Source: Candidatus Thorarchaeota archaeon (lineage in GTDB: Archaea; Asgardarchaeota; Thorarchaeia; Thorarchaeales; Thorarchaeaceae). Taken from it: 64,000 bases of DNA. The first letter of the stretch is position 1. The number at the start of each line of letters is the position of its first letter. Under the pieces are notes generated by a model. It saw only the letters and a list, made by a program, of their open reading frames with translations, had not been told where the DNA came from and did no database searches. Both the position numbers and the translations under genes were made by a program. Shown one piece after another: positions 8,629 to 17,020 of this stretch. The DNA lies in NCBI GenBank assembly GCA_011365025.1, contig RDOF01000006.1, positions 62,001-126,000 of the forward strand, written 5' to 3'.

Positions 8629-9627
8629 TCACGTTCCAAAGAACCTCTTCAGAACTCGAAGAGCTCGCAAGGTAATCCACTTGGATGGCAGACCCTTTGT
8701 TTCTATATCACAGAGCATCTTGCCATTGAAAGTGTCCTTGAGAACCCACATGCCATCGTTTCCTCTACTCTCGACAACAAGGTCGATTGAATCCTTCATT
8801 CTCTCATCACTCACGCCAAGGCCAGTCAACGTATCAAGGACTTCCAGCACATCTGATTGATAAAACAGAGGGAATCCAAATCGTGTCCAGCCTGCCTTTG
8901 CCTTCCTATTGCCATCTTGGTCCTTGAGATACCTGTATACTTGATTTTCGAGCACTACTTCAACTTCGCTTTCAATGATTCTCTGAATCTCCTTGGACCT
9001 CTTTTCACGGGGAATCGACGCGAGTCCTCTGAGATTCTTCACCCGTCCCATGAAGCAGTTGTTTGGAAACACACTGTTAGGATTAATGGGGTACGCACGA
9101 CAATTCCACCCTGTGGCTTCCCAATCGTAGTATTCTACCTGAAAATCAATCAGTTTCTGTGTTCTTTCGTCGTCTAGGAAACCAAAGTGGTTCAAATAGT
9201 ACAGAATGTTTCCATCAAGACAGCAACCATCCTTGACCGTGCTTGTACGCCCTTTTTCGGTCTTTGGCAAGTCCCTAAGGAAATGTCCAGAGGTTCTCTG
9301 GAACTGGAAAAGGTGTTCAATTGCCATTTCTATCAGCCGCGTTCTTTTTGCACCTAGTTCGGCCAAGATTAGCAAAGAGTGAGTGGTGGCTGTATATTTG
9401 GGGTTGTACATATCACTGATATCGCCCCAAAAGCCTCCAACATCCTGAGCGGCAAGGATTTTACGAACGCAGTCTGAATCCATGATATCATCTTGTGTGC
9501 TGCATACTTCCCTATTCGAAGGTTTCATGCCCTGCAAGTGCAGCAAAGCCCAATATCGTACGCTGGGATTGTTTTTTTCCAGCAACCATGACACAACTGA
9601 TTTGTCGGGCGAATATGCAGATGCCAT
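8629..9627 (-). CDS. terpenoid cyclase / prenyltransferase alpha-alpha toroid protein
   Basis: A 332-residue all-helical protein with the repeated pattern of the squalene-cyclase-like toroid: ILAAQDVGGFWGD, HLFQFQRTSGHFL, WTRFGFPLFYQSDVLEVLDTL and VVESRGNDGMWVL. The Q-x-x-x-G-x-W type turns are degenerate copies of the QW motif. No DxDD cyclisation motif is visible, so it is probably not a classical squalene cyclase. Similar stand-alone proteins are widespread in archaea and clostridia with no known function. It lies 46 bases downstream of the RuBisCO-like gene on the same strand, so the two may be cotranscribed. Confidence 0.65.
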   Translation of the reverse strand: MASAYSPDKSVVSWLLEKNNPSVRYWALLHLQGMKPSNREVCSTQDDIMDSDCVRKILAAQDVGGFWGDISDMYNPKYTATTHSLLILAELGAKRTRLIEMAIEHLFQFQRTSGHFLRDLPKTEKGRTSTVKDGCCLDGNILYYLNHFGFLDDERTQKLIDFQVEYYDWEATGWNCRAYPINPNSVFPNNCFMGRVKNLRGLASIPREKRSKEIQRIIESEVEVVLENQVYRYLKDQDGNRKAKAGWTRFGFPLFYQSDVLEVLDTLTGLGVSDERMKDSIDLVVESRGNDGMWVLKDTFNGKMLCDIETKGLPSKWITLRALRVLKRFFGT

Positions 9628-9673
9628 GAAGGCCGATGTACGAAACTATGATATTAGGTTTCTCTGTTCTTTC

Positions 9674-11131
9674 TCACAGATCGAAGCCTGTCTTCCCGGA
9701 GCCCCACGAATCGATAGCATGCTTCAGTTCCTCATGTTCCTGGGAGGCCTTCTTAATCGATATGCCTGCCATGACCGCATCTATTGCCTGCCGGAACGCT
9801 CTAGACCCTGCTGCAGGTCCGTCCGGATGAGCATGGATTGCTCCTCCAGCTCCAATTACAATGTCTGGTCCCAAGGCCTCGATAACCTCATCAACCATGC
9901 CCTGAGAGATTCCGCCGCTTGGCATCGGTGCAGTCTGCTCGATGTGATGTAGCGGCATTACCATCTCTCTCGCCATTCCGTGAAATCGTTCCTTAAGGAG
10001 TGGCGCCTTCCCATATGGCGCCGGAAAGACAGTGATATCTGAGCCGCAAATTCGAGGAAGTTTTCCTATCACCAAATTCGTAGCTATTCCCACATGGGGC
10101 GAATAGCTCATTGCACCAGTCACATCCATGTGGGCTAGAACTGGAACATTAATAGATAGGTCCTCGCAGACATGACGGAACGCTGAGTAGCCCACGGCAA
10201 GGAAATTGACCATGAGTGCATTGGCTCCCAATTCAAGTGCTCTTTCGGCATTATGGAACATCTGTGGGAGCCTGTCTGTAATGTTCACTGTGTAGAGAGT
10301 CTTCTCTCCCTTCTCGGAATCTGCCTTGTCAATAGCCTCCATGAAAAGCGGAATTCGTTCCTCAAGAGTGTTGAATGCAGGATTGGCAAGAAGCTCATCG
10401 TCCTTTACAATGTCCGCACCACCCACTGCAGCCTCATAGCAAAGGTTTGCTCCCATTTTGGCTTCTGTATAAACACAAGGCTTGATCATGTTGTTCAGAA
10501 GTGGTCTCTTTTTCACTCCTAGAAGTTTTCTTAGCCCTTTGATGCCGAACTTCGGACCCTTGAACCCCTTTAACCAGCTTTTTGGAAATCTCATGTCAAG
10601 GCATTTTATTCGACCATAGAGGCTTATGTTTCCAATGACAGTGCTGAGAAGCATGGGTATCTGTTGACCAAAATTCTCCCAGGGAAACGCAACCTGAAGG
10701 ACGTACTCTCTCCTCTCAATGTCCTTCGGAGTGCTGTACTCATAATAGGGAACCTCATAGATTCCAATGACTTTTGCGACGTGTCGTTTTCTCACCTCGA
10801 CCGTTTCACCTGGTACCAATGTCCATGTGCCGGTTGTCTGTTCAATAGCAGCAAAATTCGCAACTTCATGGGCATCGATGAAGGGTGGAAGTCCTGCATA
10901 ATAGGTGCAAATAACATACTTCTCTACATCAATGCCATCGGGGAGCGCTTCTGGGAGTGCTTCAAGCGGTAGTCGGTCCATTTCTATCAAGGAAATCCAT
11001 GATACGTTCTCCCCTTTATTCCCTTTGGCAAGGCGCGCGTCCCCTGTCAATGACTCTTCAGCATGATATTCGTGGCTATGTTCAAACTGCAAGGTTGGCT
11101 CTTGAGGTACATAAGACCTCTGCGGAAGCAA
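9674..11131 (-). CDS. RuBisCO large-subunit-family protein (RuBisCO-like, mixed active site)
   Basis: The 485-residue frame covers both RuBisCO domains. In this numbering many catalytic positions are kept: Glu97 and Thr102 (EQTTGTWT), Asn168 (VIGN), Lys217 (IKPC), Lys243-Asp245-Glu246 (the carbamylation and Mg site, KDDE), His334, loop-6 Lys375, and Ser405-Gly-Gly. Other positions differ from true RuBisCO: the Lys two residues after Lys217 is Cys219, the Arg after His334 is Met335, and the His in the strand before loop 6 aligns with Val. The C-terminal GAGGAIHAHPDGPAAG resembles RuBisCO-like proteins. The product is more likely an isomerase, enolase or hydrolase on a sugar-like phosphate than a CO2-fixing enzyme. 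The first codon here is TTG; ATG at 10981 (Met51) is an alternative start. Confidence 0.8.
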   Translation of the reverse strand: MLPQRSYVPQEPTLQFEHSHEYHAEESLTGDARLAKGNKGENVSWISLIEMDRLPLEALPEALPDGIDVEKYVICTYYAGLPPFIDAHEVANFAAIEQTTGTWTLVPGETVEVRKRHVAKVIGIYEVPYYEYSTPKDIERREYVLQVAFPWENFGQQIPMLLSTVIGNISLYGRIKCLDMRFPKSWLKGFKGPKFGIKGLRKLLGVKKRPLLNNMIKPCVYTEAKMGANLCYEAAVGGADIVKDDELLANPAFNTLEERIPLFMEAIDKADSEKGEKTLYTVNITDRLPQMFHNAERALELGANALMVNFLAVGYSAFRHVCEDLSINVPVLAHMDVTGAMSYSPHVGIATNLVIGKLPRICGSDITVFPAPYGKAPLLKERFHGMAREMVMPLHHIEQTAPMPSGGISQGMVDEVIEALGPDIVIGAGGAIHAHPDGPAAGSRAFRQAIDAVMAGISIKKASQEHEELKHAIDSWGSGKTGFDL

Positions 11132-11141
11132 CTTTCGTCTA

Positions 11142-11689
11142 ATGATTGCATCTCAGGCAATGGAAGATGCAGTCCGATTCTGCGAAGATATGAGAGATGT
11201 TTCCTCGAAGCTACTCAGGCTTGAAAGAAGCTATACCCAGTTGAATCTCGTTTCGTTGATTCAAACGCCAGTACACCGGATTAGCAGAGAGATGAATTTG
11301 AAAGAGGATGTTGTGGGCTTGGATTTCCCTGAAACGATTCCTGCCTATACTAATATACCCTCGCCGAGGAGCTCTTCTGGAACATCATTCACAATTCTAT
11401 GAAGCATGGCGGAAGTCAAGTCTCGATTGCATATGAGTTGAGTAGCACCAAGGCGCCATGTGTCATTCTTACCGGTGATGCTGGTGGCCTCGGCGATGAA
11501 GTGAAGCTGTTTCTTAATTCGGAGAAATCGTTCTCGCGGACTGAAATTCCGGGAAGTGGCCTTGGTTTGGCCTTGATCAAGGGACTTGCAGAAGTCTGTG
11601 GAGCTACAATCGAAGTTGTAGGTATTTTGAATAATAGCATTGTGACTGGATTGAAGTTTGTGATGGTCTTCCAACATTCTCCGATGTAA
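11142..11689 (+). pseudogene. frameshifted histidine-kinase HATPase remnant
   Basis: Two overlapping frames together read as a histidine-kinase ATPase domain. The first (11142-11402) ends in TIPAYTNIP, and the second frame carries LAEELFWNIIHNSMKHGG (N box), then GDAGGLGDE (D/G1 box) and PGSGLGLALIKGLAEVCGA (G2 box). The switch between frames falls near 11354-11360, where one base appears to be missing. No sensor, HAMP or clear H-box part precedes it, and the left end abuts the RuBisCO-like gene. It therefore looks like a decayed, truncated kinase. A sequencing or assembly error is the alternative for the frameshift, but not for the missing N-terminal half. Confidence 0.65.
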
Positions 11690-11739
11690 GGCATGTTTTC
11701 TTGGTCGATTTGCTCATGCTTTGATTCCCCTAGGGTCTA

Positions 11740-11748
11740 ATTTAATAA
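11740..11748 (+). promoter_or_regulatory. TATA-like box before the formate-THF ligase gene
   Basis: An atttaataac stretch lies about 55-63 bases before the ATG at 11803, in an intergenic gap of 113 bases. It is the only strong A/T-rich promoter-like element there and would serve the whole folate group. Confidence 0.4.
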
Positions 11749-11802
11749 CAATTGCAAATAGCAGACTTCAACAAGCGTGCCGGAACTGGAGACTAATGGG
11801 TT

Positions 11803-13404
11803 ATGATGCATATCGTTGAGGTTGCCAAGAAGGCAGGAATTCCAGAAGAATTCCTGGAGCTATACGGGAAGTACATGGCCAAAATCAATCTGAATTTCAA
11901 GAAGACGCTGAGTGAAAGGAAGGGAAAGCTCATACTAGTTACTGCCACAAATCCGACACCATCAGGAGAAGGGAAAACAACCAACTCGATTGGGCTTTCG
12001 ATGGCCCTCAATGCCTTGGGTCACAAAGCTGTTGTCACACTGAGGGAACCATCATTGGGTCCCGTCTTTGGAGTGAAGGGCGGAGCCGCAGGCGGCGGAG
12101 AATCAAAGGTCCTTCCGTTTGAACAAATAAACCTCCTCTTTACCGGGGACTTTCCTGCAATCAGTGCTGCTCATAACCTGCTGTCATCAATGATTGATAA
12201 TCACATTCATCATGAGTCTCAACCCGAGATTGATCTAAGAAGGGTCTATTGGCCTAGGACCTTGGATGTCAATGATCGTGCCTTAAGAAAGGTGATTGTC
12301 GGCCTTGGCGGTCGATTTGATGGATTTCCCCGTGAAGACAGTTTTGTCATCACTGCAGCCTCTGAGGTCATGGCGATTCTCGGTCTTAGTAAGAACTACC
12401 CTGATCTGAAGAAGCGGTTGGGTGATATTCTGATTGGCAGAAGCATGGCCCTGAAGGAAATGTTTGCCAGAGACCTCAAGGCAGAGGGAGCAATGGCTGT
12501 CCTTCTTCGCGATGCGCTTAAGCCCAATCTTGTTCAAACATCAGAGGGTACACCCGCCCTCATCCATACTGGTCCCTTTGCCAATATTGCTCATGGTACA
12601 AGTTCTATCATTGCAACAGATTTGGCCCTTAGGCTATTCGATTACGTCGTGATTGAGGCCGGCTTTGGGGCTGATCTGGGTGCCGAGAAGTTCTTCAACA
12701 TTGTGACAAGAGCCGGCGACCTTAATGTTGATGCCGTTGTTGTTGTGACAACAATTCGTGCCCTAAAGGACCACGGGAATGGGAATCTTGCTGCAGGCTT
12801 TCCAAATCTGGAAAAACATATGGAGAACATCAGCAATTTTGGTCCTCCTGCAGTAGTGGCCTTGAATCGATTCCCCGATGACACCGAAGAGGAAATTAAA
12901 TTGCTCAAACGCTGGTGTGAGGAGAAAGGCTGGAAGATGGAAGTTTCTGAGGTCTTTGCAAAAGGCAGTGAGGGCGGAAAATCACTCGCTACCACATTAG
13001 TTGACGCCATTGAATCCTTCCCCACGAAGAAGACTAACTACACCTACGATTTGGATGATCCTATCAAGACAAAGGTCGCCAAGGTTGTGGAGCAAGTATA
13101 TGGCGGAGCCGAGGTTGACTACAGCACCGGCGCAAAGGGACGAATTCGCTCTCTTGAAAAGCGTGGTTATGGAAATCTGCCTATCTGCATTGCAAAAACC
13201 CAATTTAGTCTCTCAGATAATGACGCACTCAAAGGCAGGCCTACCGGTTTCGAGGTGGAAGTTGTGGGTGCTGATGTGAGTGCAGGAGCAGGCTTTGTTG
13301 TCATCTACATGGGCGAAATCCGTCTTATGCCAGGTCTGCCAGAGGAACCTGCAGCCTGGGGAATGGATATAGACGAAGAGGGCAACATTAGCGGAGTATT
13401 CTAA
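11803..13404 (+). CDS. fhs: formate--tetrahydrofolate ligase
   Basis: A 533-residue enzyme joining formate to tetrahydrofolate with ATP, or running in reverse to make ATP and formate. The P-loop TPSGEGKTTNSIGLS is near residue 52, followed by the family signatures REPSLGPVFGVKGGAAGGG and LLFTGDFPAI, and ARDLKAEGAMAVLLRDALKPNLVQ further on. Length is close to the 530-560 usual for the family, so it appears complete. It is followed 32 bases later by folD and then by the fused FTCD gene on the same strand, a group that interconverts 10-formyl-, methenyl- and methylene-THF. The use of folate rather than methanopterin is notable for an archaeon. ATG codons at 11803 and 11806 are both possible starts. 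Confidence 0.95.
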   Translation: MMHIVEVAKKAGIPEEFLELYGKYMAKINLNFKKTLSERKGKLILVTATNPTPSGEGKTTNSIGLSMALNALGHKAVVTLREPSLGPVFGVKGGAAGGGESKVLPFEQINLLFTGDFPAISAAHNLLSSMIDNHIHHESQPEIDLRRVYWPRTLDVNDRALRKVIVGLGGRFDGFPREDSFVITAASEVMAILGLSKNYPDLKKRLGDILIGRSMALKEMFARDLKAEGAMAVLLRDALKPNLVQTSEGTPALIHTGPFANIAHGTSSIIATDLALRLFDYVVIEAGFGADLGAEKFFNIVTRAGDLNVDAVVVVTTIRALKDHGNGNLAAGFPNLEKHMENISNFGPPAVVALNRFPDDTEEEIKLLKRWCEEKGWKMEVSEVFAKGSEGGKSLATTLVDAIESFPTKKTNYTYDLDDPIKTKVAKVVEQVYGGAEVDYSTGAKGRIRSLEKRGYGNLPICIAKTQFSLSDNDALKGRPTGFEVEVVGADVSAGAGFVVIYMGEIRLMPGLPEEPAAWGMDIDEEGNISGVF

Positions 13405-13436
13405 GAAGGTGATTCATACTGTCATCTGAGGAAGAT

Positions 13437-14306
13437 ATGAAACCCATTTGCGAAGACCATGTCATTAAGGGTCGACGCCTGTCAAAACGGCTTCGTACTG
13501 AGGTGAAGGAAGAAGTAGCAAAGCTCGCGAAGGAGCATGCAATTCCCCCAAAGCTCGTCACCGTGATTGTCGGAGATGATCCGGGATCGGAGATGTACGT
13601 TCGAATGAAACGTGACGCCTCCGAGAAGGCAGGAATTCTATCAGAACACTACGGTCTTCCAGAGAAGACCACTGAGAAAGAGCTACTAGAATTGATTGAG
13701 AAGCTGAACAGGGACGCAACCGTTCATGGCATTCTTGTCCAGTTGCCGCTTCCAAAGCACATCGATGAAAAGAGAATTATTGGTGCAATAGCGCCTCTGA
13801 AGGACGTAGATGGGTTTTCACCTGCGAATATCTACCATCTCTTCTATGGGGGCGAGGAGCTAAGCTCTGCGACACCACACGGCATCGTAACAATTCTGGA
13901 CCATATTGGATTAAATGACCTCTCAGGGAAGCACGCAGTCATCATCAATAGGTCTACAATCGTTGGAAAACCCTTGATCTTTCTCCTCCTCAACCGGAAC
14001 GCAACTGTTACGGTCTGCCATTCGCGAACGGCAAATCTGCCGGAATTTACACTGCAGGCTGATGTTCTTGTCACAGCAATAGGTAGGCGCAACTCCCAAG
14101 ATGATCCCTTCTACATTACGGCGGATATGGTCAAAGAGGGGGCCGTTATAATTGACGTTGCTACACCGCATGGAGATGTCGATTTCGAGAGCGTGAAGGA
14201 GAAGGCCCTCTGTGTCACTCCCGTTCCTGGCGGAGTCGGCCCGATGACGATAGCTATGCTCCTGAAGAACGTCGTCGCAGCATATTCCGCTCAAATTTCA
14301 GCATAG
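13437..14306 (+). CDS. folD: bifunctional methylene-THF dehydrogenase / methenyl-THF cyclohydrolase
   Basis: A 289-residue FolD. The catalytic Lys lies in MYVRMKRDASEKAGI (about 50-64), followed by GILVQLPLP (about 100), the KDVDGFSPANI segment, and the NAD(P)-binding loop NRSTIVGKPL, where most FolD proteins have Gly in place of the Asn. The C-terminal TPVPGGVGPMTIAMLLKN is the family hallmark. It oxidises 5,10-methylene-THF to methenyl-THF and hydrolyses that to 10-formyl-THF in the cytoplasm. Its place between fhs and the cyclodeaminase gene puts it at the centre of the C1-folate set. Whether it prefers NAD or NADP is not clear. Confidence 0.95.
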   Translation: MKPICEDHVIKGRRLSKRLRTEVKEEVAKLAKEHAIPPKLVTVIVGDDPGSEMYVRMKRDASEKAGILSEHYGLPEKTTEKELLELIEKLNRDATVHGILVQLPLPKHIDEKRIIGAIAPLKDVDGFSPANIYHLFYGGEELSSATPHGIVTILDHIGLNDLSGKHAVIINRSTIVGKPLIFLLLNRNATVTVCHSRTANLPEFTLQADVLVTAIGRRNSQDDPFYITADMVKEGAVIIDVATPHGDVDFESVKEKALCVTPVPGGVGPMTIAMLLKNVVAAYSAQISA

Positions 14307-14365
14307 ATTTCACCTGCCCAAACCCTTTTGTGTGTGGACGCAGCGAGCGGGCACCGGTGACTCAT

Positions 14366-15928
14366 GTGAAGATTATCGAGTGCGTTCCGAATTTCTCCGA
14401 AGGCCGACGAAAGGATGTGATTGATGCCCTTGCTGACGCCATTCGCAGCGTTGAAGGTGTCAGATTATTGGACATAGAGTTCGACCCCGACCACAATAGG
14501 TCTGTCTTTACCTTTGTTGGGGAGCCTCAGAATGTGAAGCAGGCGGCTCTTAAGGCTGCAATACTGGCAGTTGAAAAGATTGACTTAACTAAGCACAAGG
14601 GTGAGCATCCAAGAATGGGCGCGGTTGACGTTGTCCCCTTCATCCCACTCCATGGAACCACAACGGGAGAGTGCATCGAACTCTCGAAGGAGTTTGCGGA
14701 GGAATTCTCTTCCAAGTGCAACATTCCTGTTTACTTGTACAGTAAGTCTGCTACTCGACCGGAAAGAGCTGACCTTCCCAACATACGCGAGGGAGAGTTC
14801 GAAGGTCTGCGAGAATTGATTGGAGCGGACCCCTCAAAGGATCCTGATTATGGCCCTAGGAAGATTCATCCCACAGCAGGAGCCACAGCCACAGGAGCGC
14901 GCAACTTCCTCATCGCCATTAATTTCAATTTGAATACGAAGAATCTAGAGGCTGCAAAGGCATGTGCTAATGCTGTGCGCGGCCTCACAGGGGGATTCGC
15001 GAATGTGCAGGGGATTGGCTTGGACCTTCCCGCCAAGGACTGCGTTCAGGTGTCCCTTAACCTAACGCATCCAAGACGCACAAAAATACATCAGGTGTTT
15101 GAAGTTGTCAAGCTTGAGGCACAGAGGTTTGGAGCCACGGTCATAGAAACAGAAATCGTTGGCATGGTCCCTCTCTTTGCGTTGTTGGACGCTCTTAGAT
15201 ACTATCTGCGACCCGAGAAACTTGAGGAATCCATGATCCTGGATCTCTATTATCTGGGCGGTGCTGAAGACCCCAAGAAAAAGACCTTCACAGAAATGTC
15301 ACTCATCGAATTCGGTGACGAAGTGAAACGAGCCCGTGCTACTCCAGGAGGAGGAAGCGTTTCTGCCGCTATTGGATCCTATGGCGCTGCTCTCATAGGC
15401 ATGGTCACAGGTCTCTCTCTATCCGGACGCAAGTTTGCTGCAGTTAAGGATGAAATGGTCGAGCACCGTCATGCAGTTGACAACGACAGAGGTATCCTAA
15501 TGGACCTTGTTGAAACGGATTCAGCCGCCTTTGACGAAGTCATGGCCACTTTCAAACTGCCAGAAGAGACCCCGGCTGATAAGAAGAAAAAGGAGGCCGC
15601 TACTGAAAAGGCTACAATACATGCAGCAGAGATTCCCCTTACGACAATGCGCCACTCATTAGAGGCTATGTCACACGGCCTAGTCGCAGCTCAAAAGGGC
15701 AATGTTAACTCAATAACTGATGCTGGAGTTGCAGCCCATGCCTTAATGGCTGCAATTGAAGGCGCCGCACTCAATGTTAGAATCAATCTTGGAAACATCA
15801 AGGATCAAGTGTTCGTAAAACGCGCCTCTGAAGAAGTAGCGAGAATTCTTACTGAGGGAAGGAAGCTAAGAGATGAGATTCTTGAGGTTGTTGAAGCAAG
15901 GATGAAGGAATTGGCGGAGAATAAGTGA
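14366..15928 (+). CDS. fused glutamate formimidoyltransferase / formimino-THF cyclodeaminase
   Basis: Residues 1 to about 300 are the formiminotransferase: it begins VKIIECVPNFSEGRR, has HPRMGAVDVVPFIP with the catalytic His, and RNFLIAINFNLNT. From about 310 to the end is the cyclodeaminase, with ATPGGGSVSAAIGSYGAAL and a helical tail. The enzyme moves the formimino group from N-formimino-L-glutamate (a histidine breakdown product) to THF and releases ammonia to give methenyl-THF. I choose GTG 14366: it gives the canonical N-terminus and has GGTGA five bases upstream. The frame can be extended to GTG 14330. Fused enzymes are known in animals and some prokaryotes. No histidine-degradation genes are seen beside it. 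Confidence 0.9.
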   Translation: MKIIECVPNFSEGRRKDVIDALADAIRSVEGVRLLDIEFDPDHNRSVFTFVGEPQNVKQAALKAAILAVEKIDLTKHKGEHPRMGAVDVVPFIPLHGTTTGECIELSKEFAEEFSSKCNIPVYLYSKSATRPERADLPNIREGEFEGLRELIGADPSKDPDYGPRKIHPTAGATATGARNFLIAINFNLNTKNLEAAKACANAVRGLTGGFANVQGIGLDLPAKDCVQVSLNLTHPRRTKIHQVFEVVKLEAQRFGATVIETEIVGMVPLFALLDALRYYLRPEKLEESMILDLYYLGGAEDPKKKTFTEMSLIEFGDEVKRARATPGGGSVSAAIGSYGAALIGMVTGLSLSGRKFAAVKDEMVEHRHAVDNDRGILMDLVETDSAAFDEVMATFKLPEETPADKKKKEAATEKATIHAAEIPLTTMRHSLEAMSHGLVAAQKGNVNSITDAGVAAHALMAAIEGAALNVRINLGNIKDQVFVKRASEEVARILTEGRKLRDEILEVVEARMKELAENK

Positions 15929-15929
15929 G

Positions 15930-17006
15930 TCACAAGTCCAACTCAGTGAGGGTTGCACCTCTCCCAATACTAACCGTATGGGGCTTTCCTCCCGCATCCT
16001 GTATTGCCTTAGCAACTTCCTCTTGACATTCGGGAGCAAATGCCAGCATTGTCCCTCCTCCCCCACTGCCATTGATTTTGCAGCCCAGGGCGCCGGCATC
16101 AAGAGACCGCGCTATCAGCTTCTCAATCTTTGGCGTTGATCGACCAAGCCCATCTCTAAGATAGTCGTGATGTTCGTTGATCATATCCCCTAGAGTTGTC
16201 GGGTCTACTGTAGCCTTGCTGAGCAAAGATAATGCTCTTTTTGTTAGGTCTCGATTCATCAGAGTTGTTTCAGCCATTCTCCTCGCGGCAGGGGCGACAC
16301 CACGAGAGAGGGCGTAGACCTGATTAACGGGAGTATGTCTGCGATCGAATCCCGATATTTGTCGCACCAACTCCTCGTACTCCGCCTCCACGGTTTCTCT
16401 AATGAATTTCAAATCCCCTACCGTATCCTGTTTCTTCTCGAGTGAATCCCCAATTACAAAACCCTTGGGTCGGGCACGAAGTTGGGTCACTCTAAGCCTC
16501 TGTTCAAAGGCTAGATGGATAATCCCTCCGTACGCAGAGGCATAATGGTCCATTTTTCCACCACTCTCACCAAACTCTGCGACCTCTGCCAGAAAAGCGA
16601 TCTCGGCAAGTCTGTCTTTTCTAATTTTGTGATTCGACATTCGTGCTATGGAGAATACTGCAGCTGTGGTTAGTGCCGACGACGAGGATAGTCCCGACGC
16701 CATGGGAATATCCCCTTGTATCTCTAGATTCCAACCATGTTTTGGTTTCATGTTTAGTCTCGCCATCACATTGAAGGCACTTCGAACGTAATCCCGTTTC
16801 CTTCCGTAGGCGACCGGCTCACCTAGCCCGAAGATGTCCTGCTCACCTGTATCTAGATATTCTATTTTGATCATCTTGTCATCCCTGGGACGTGCAACCA
16901 GTTGCATCGACATATCAAGTGCAGCGGGAATGACATCTAGGCCTAGATAGTCGCTATGCTCTCCAAAGAGGCATATTCTGCCCGGTGCACGCACTTCGAA
17001 TGACAC
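15930..17006 (-). CDS. GHMP-family small-molecule kinase (galactokinase-like)
   Basis: A 358-residue cytoplasmic GHMP kinase. The N-terminal APGRICLFGEHSDYLGLD resembles the galactokinase signature (GR-x-N-x-I-G-E-H-x-D-Y) more than the mevalonate-kinase form. The ATP loop is PMASGLSSSSALTTA (about 103-117), followed by ESGGKMDHYASAYGG and the C-terminal NGSGGGGTMLAF. The galactose-like or heptose-like sugar it phosphorylates cannot be fixed from sequence, and a mevalonate-kinase relative is still possible. It is the last gene of a minus-strand group with the GNAT gene (14 bases upstream) and the lipoate ligase. Its stop nearly touches the stop of the convergent FTCD gene. Confidence 0.75.
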   Translation of the reverse strand: MSFEVRAPGRICLFGEHSDYLGLDVIPAALDMSMQLVARPRDDKMIKIEYLDTGEQDIFGLGEPVAYGRKRDYVRSAFNVMARLNMKPKHGWNLEIQGDIPMASGLSSSSALTTAAVFSIARMSNHKIRKDRLAEIAFLAEVAEFGESGGKMDHYASAYGGIIHLAFEQRLRVTQLRARPKGFVIGDSLEKKQDTVGDLKFIRETVEAEYEELVRQISGFDRRHTPVNQVYALSRGVAPAARRMAETTLMNRDLTKRALSLLSKATVDPTTLGDMINEHHDYLRDGLGRSTPKIEKLIARSLDAGALGCKINGSGGGGTMLAFAPECQEEVAKAIQDAGGKPHTVSIGRGATLTELDL

Positions 17007-17020
17007 TCAGCTTCACGACC

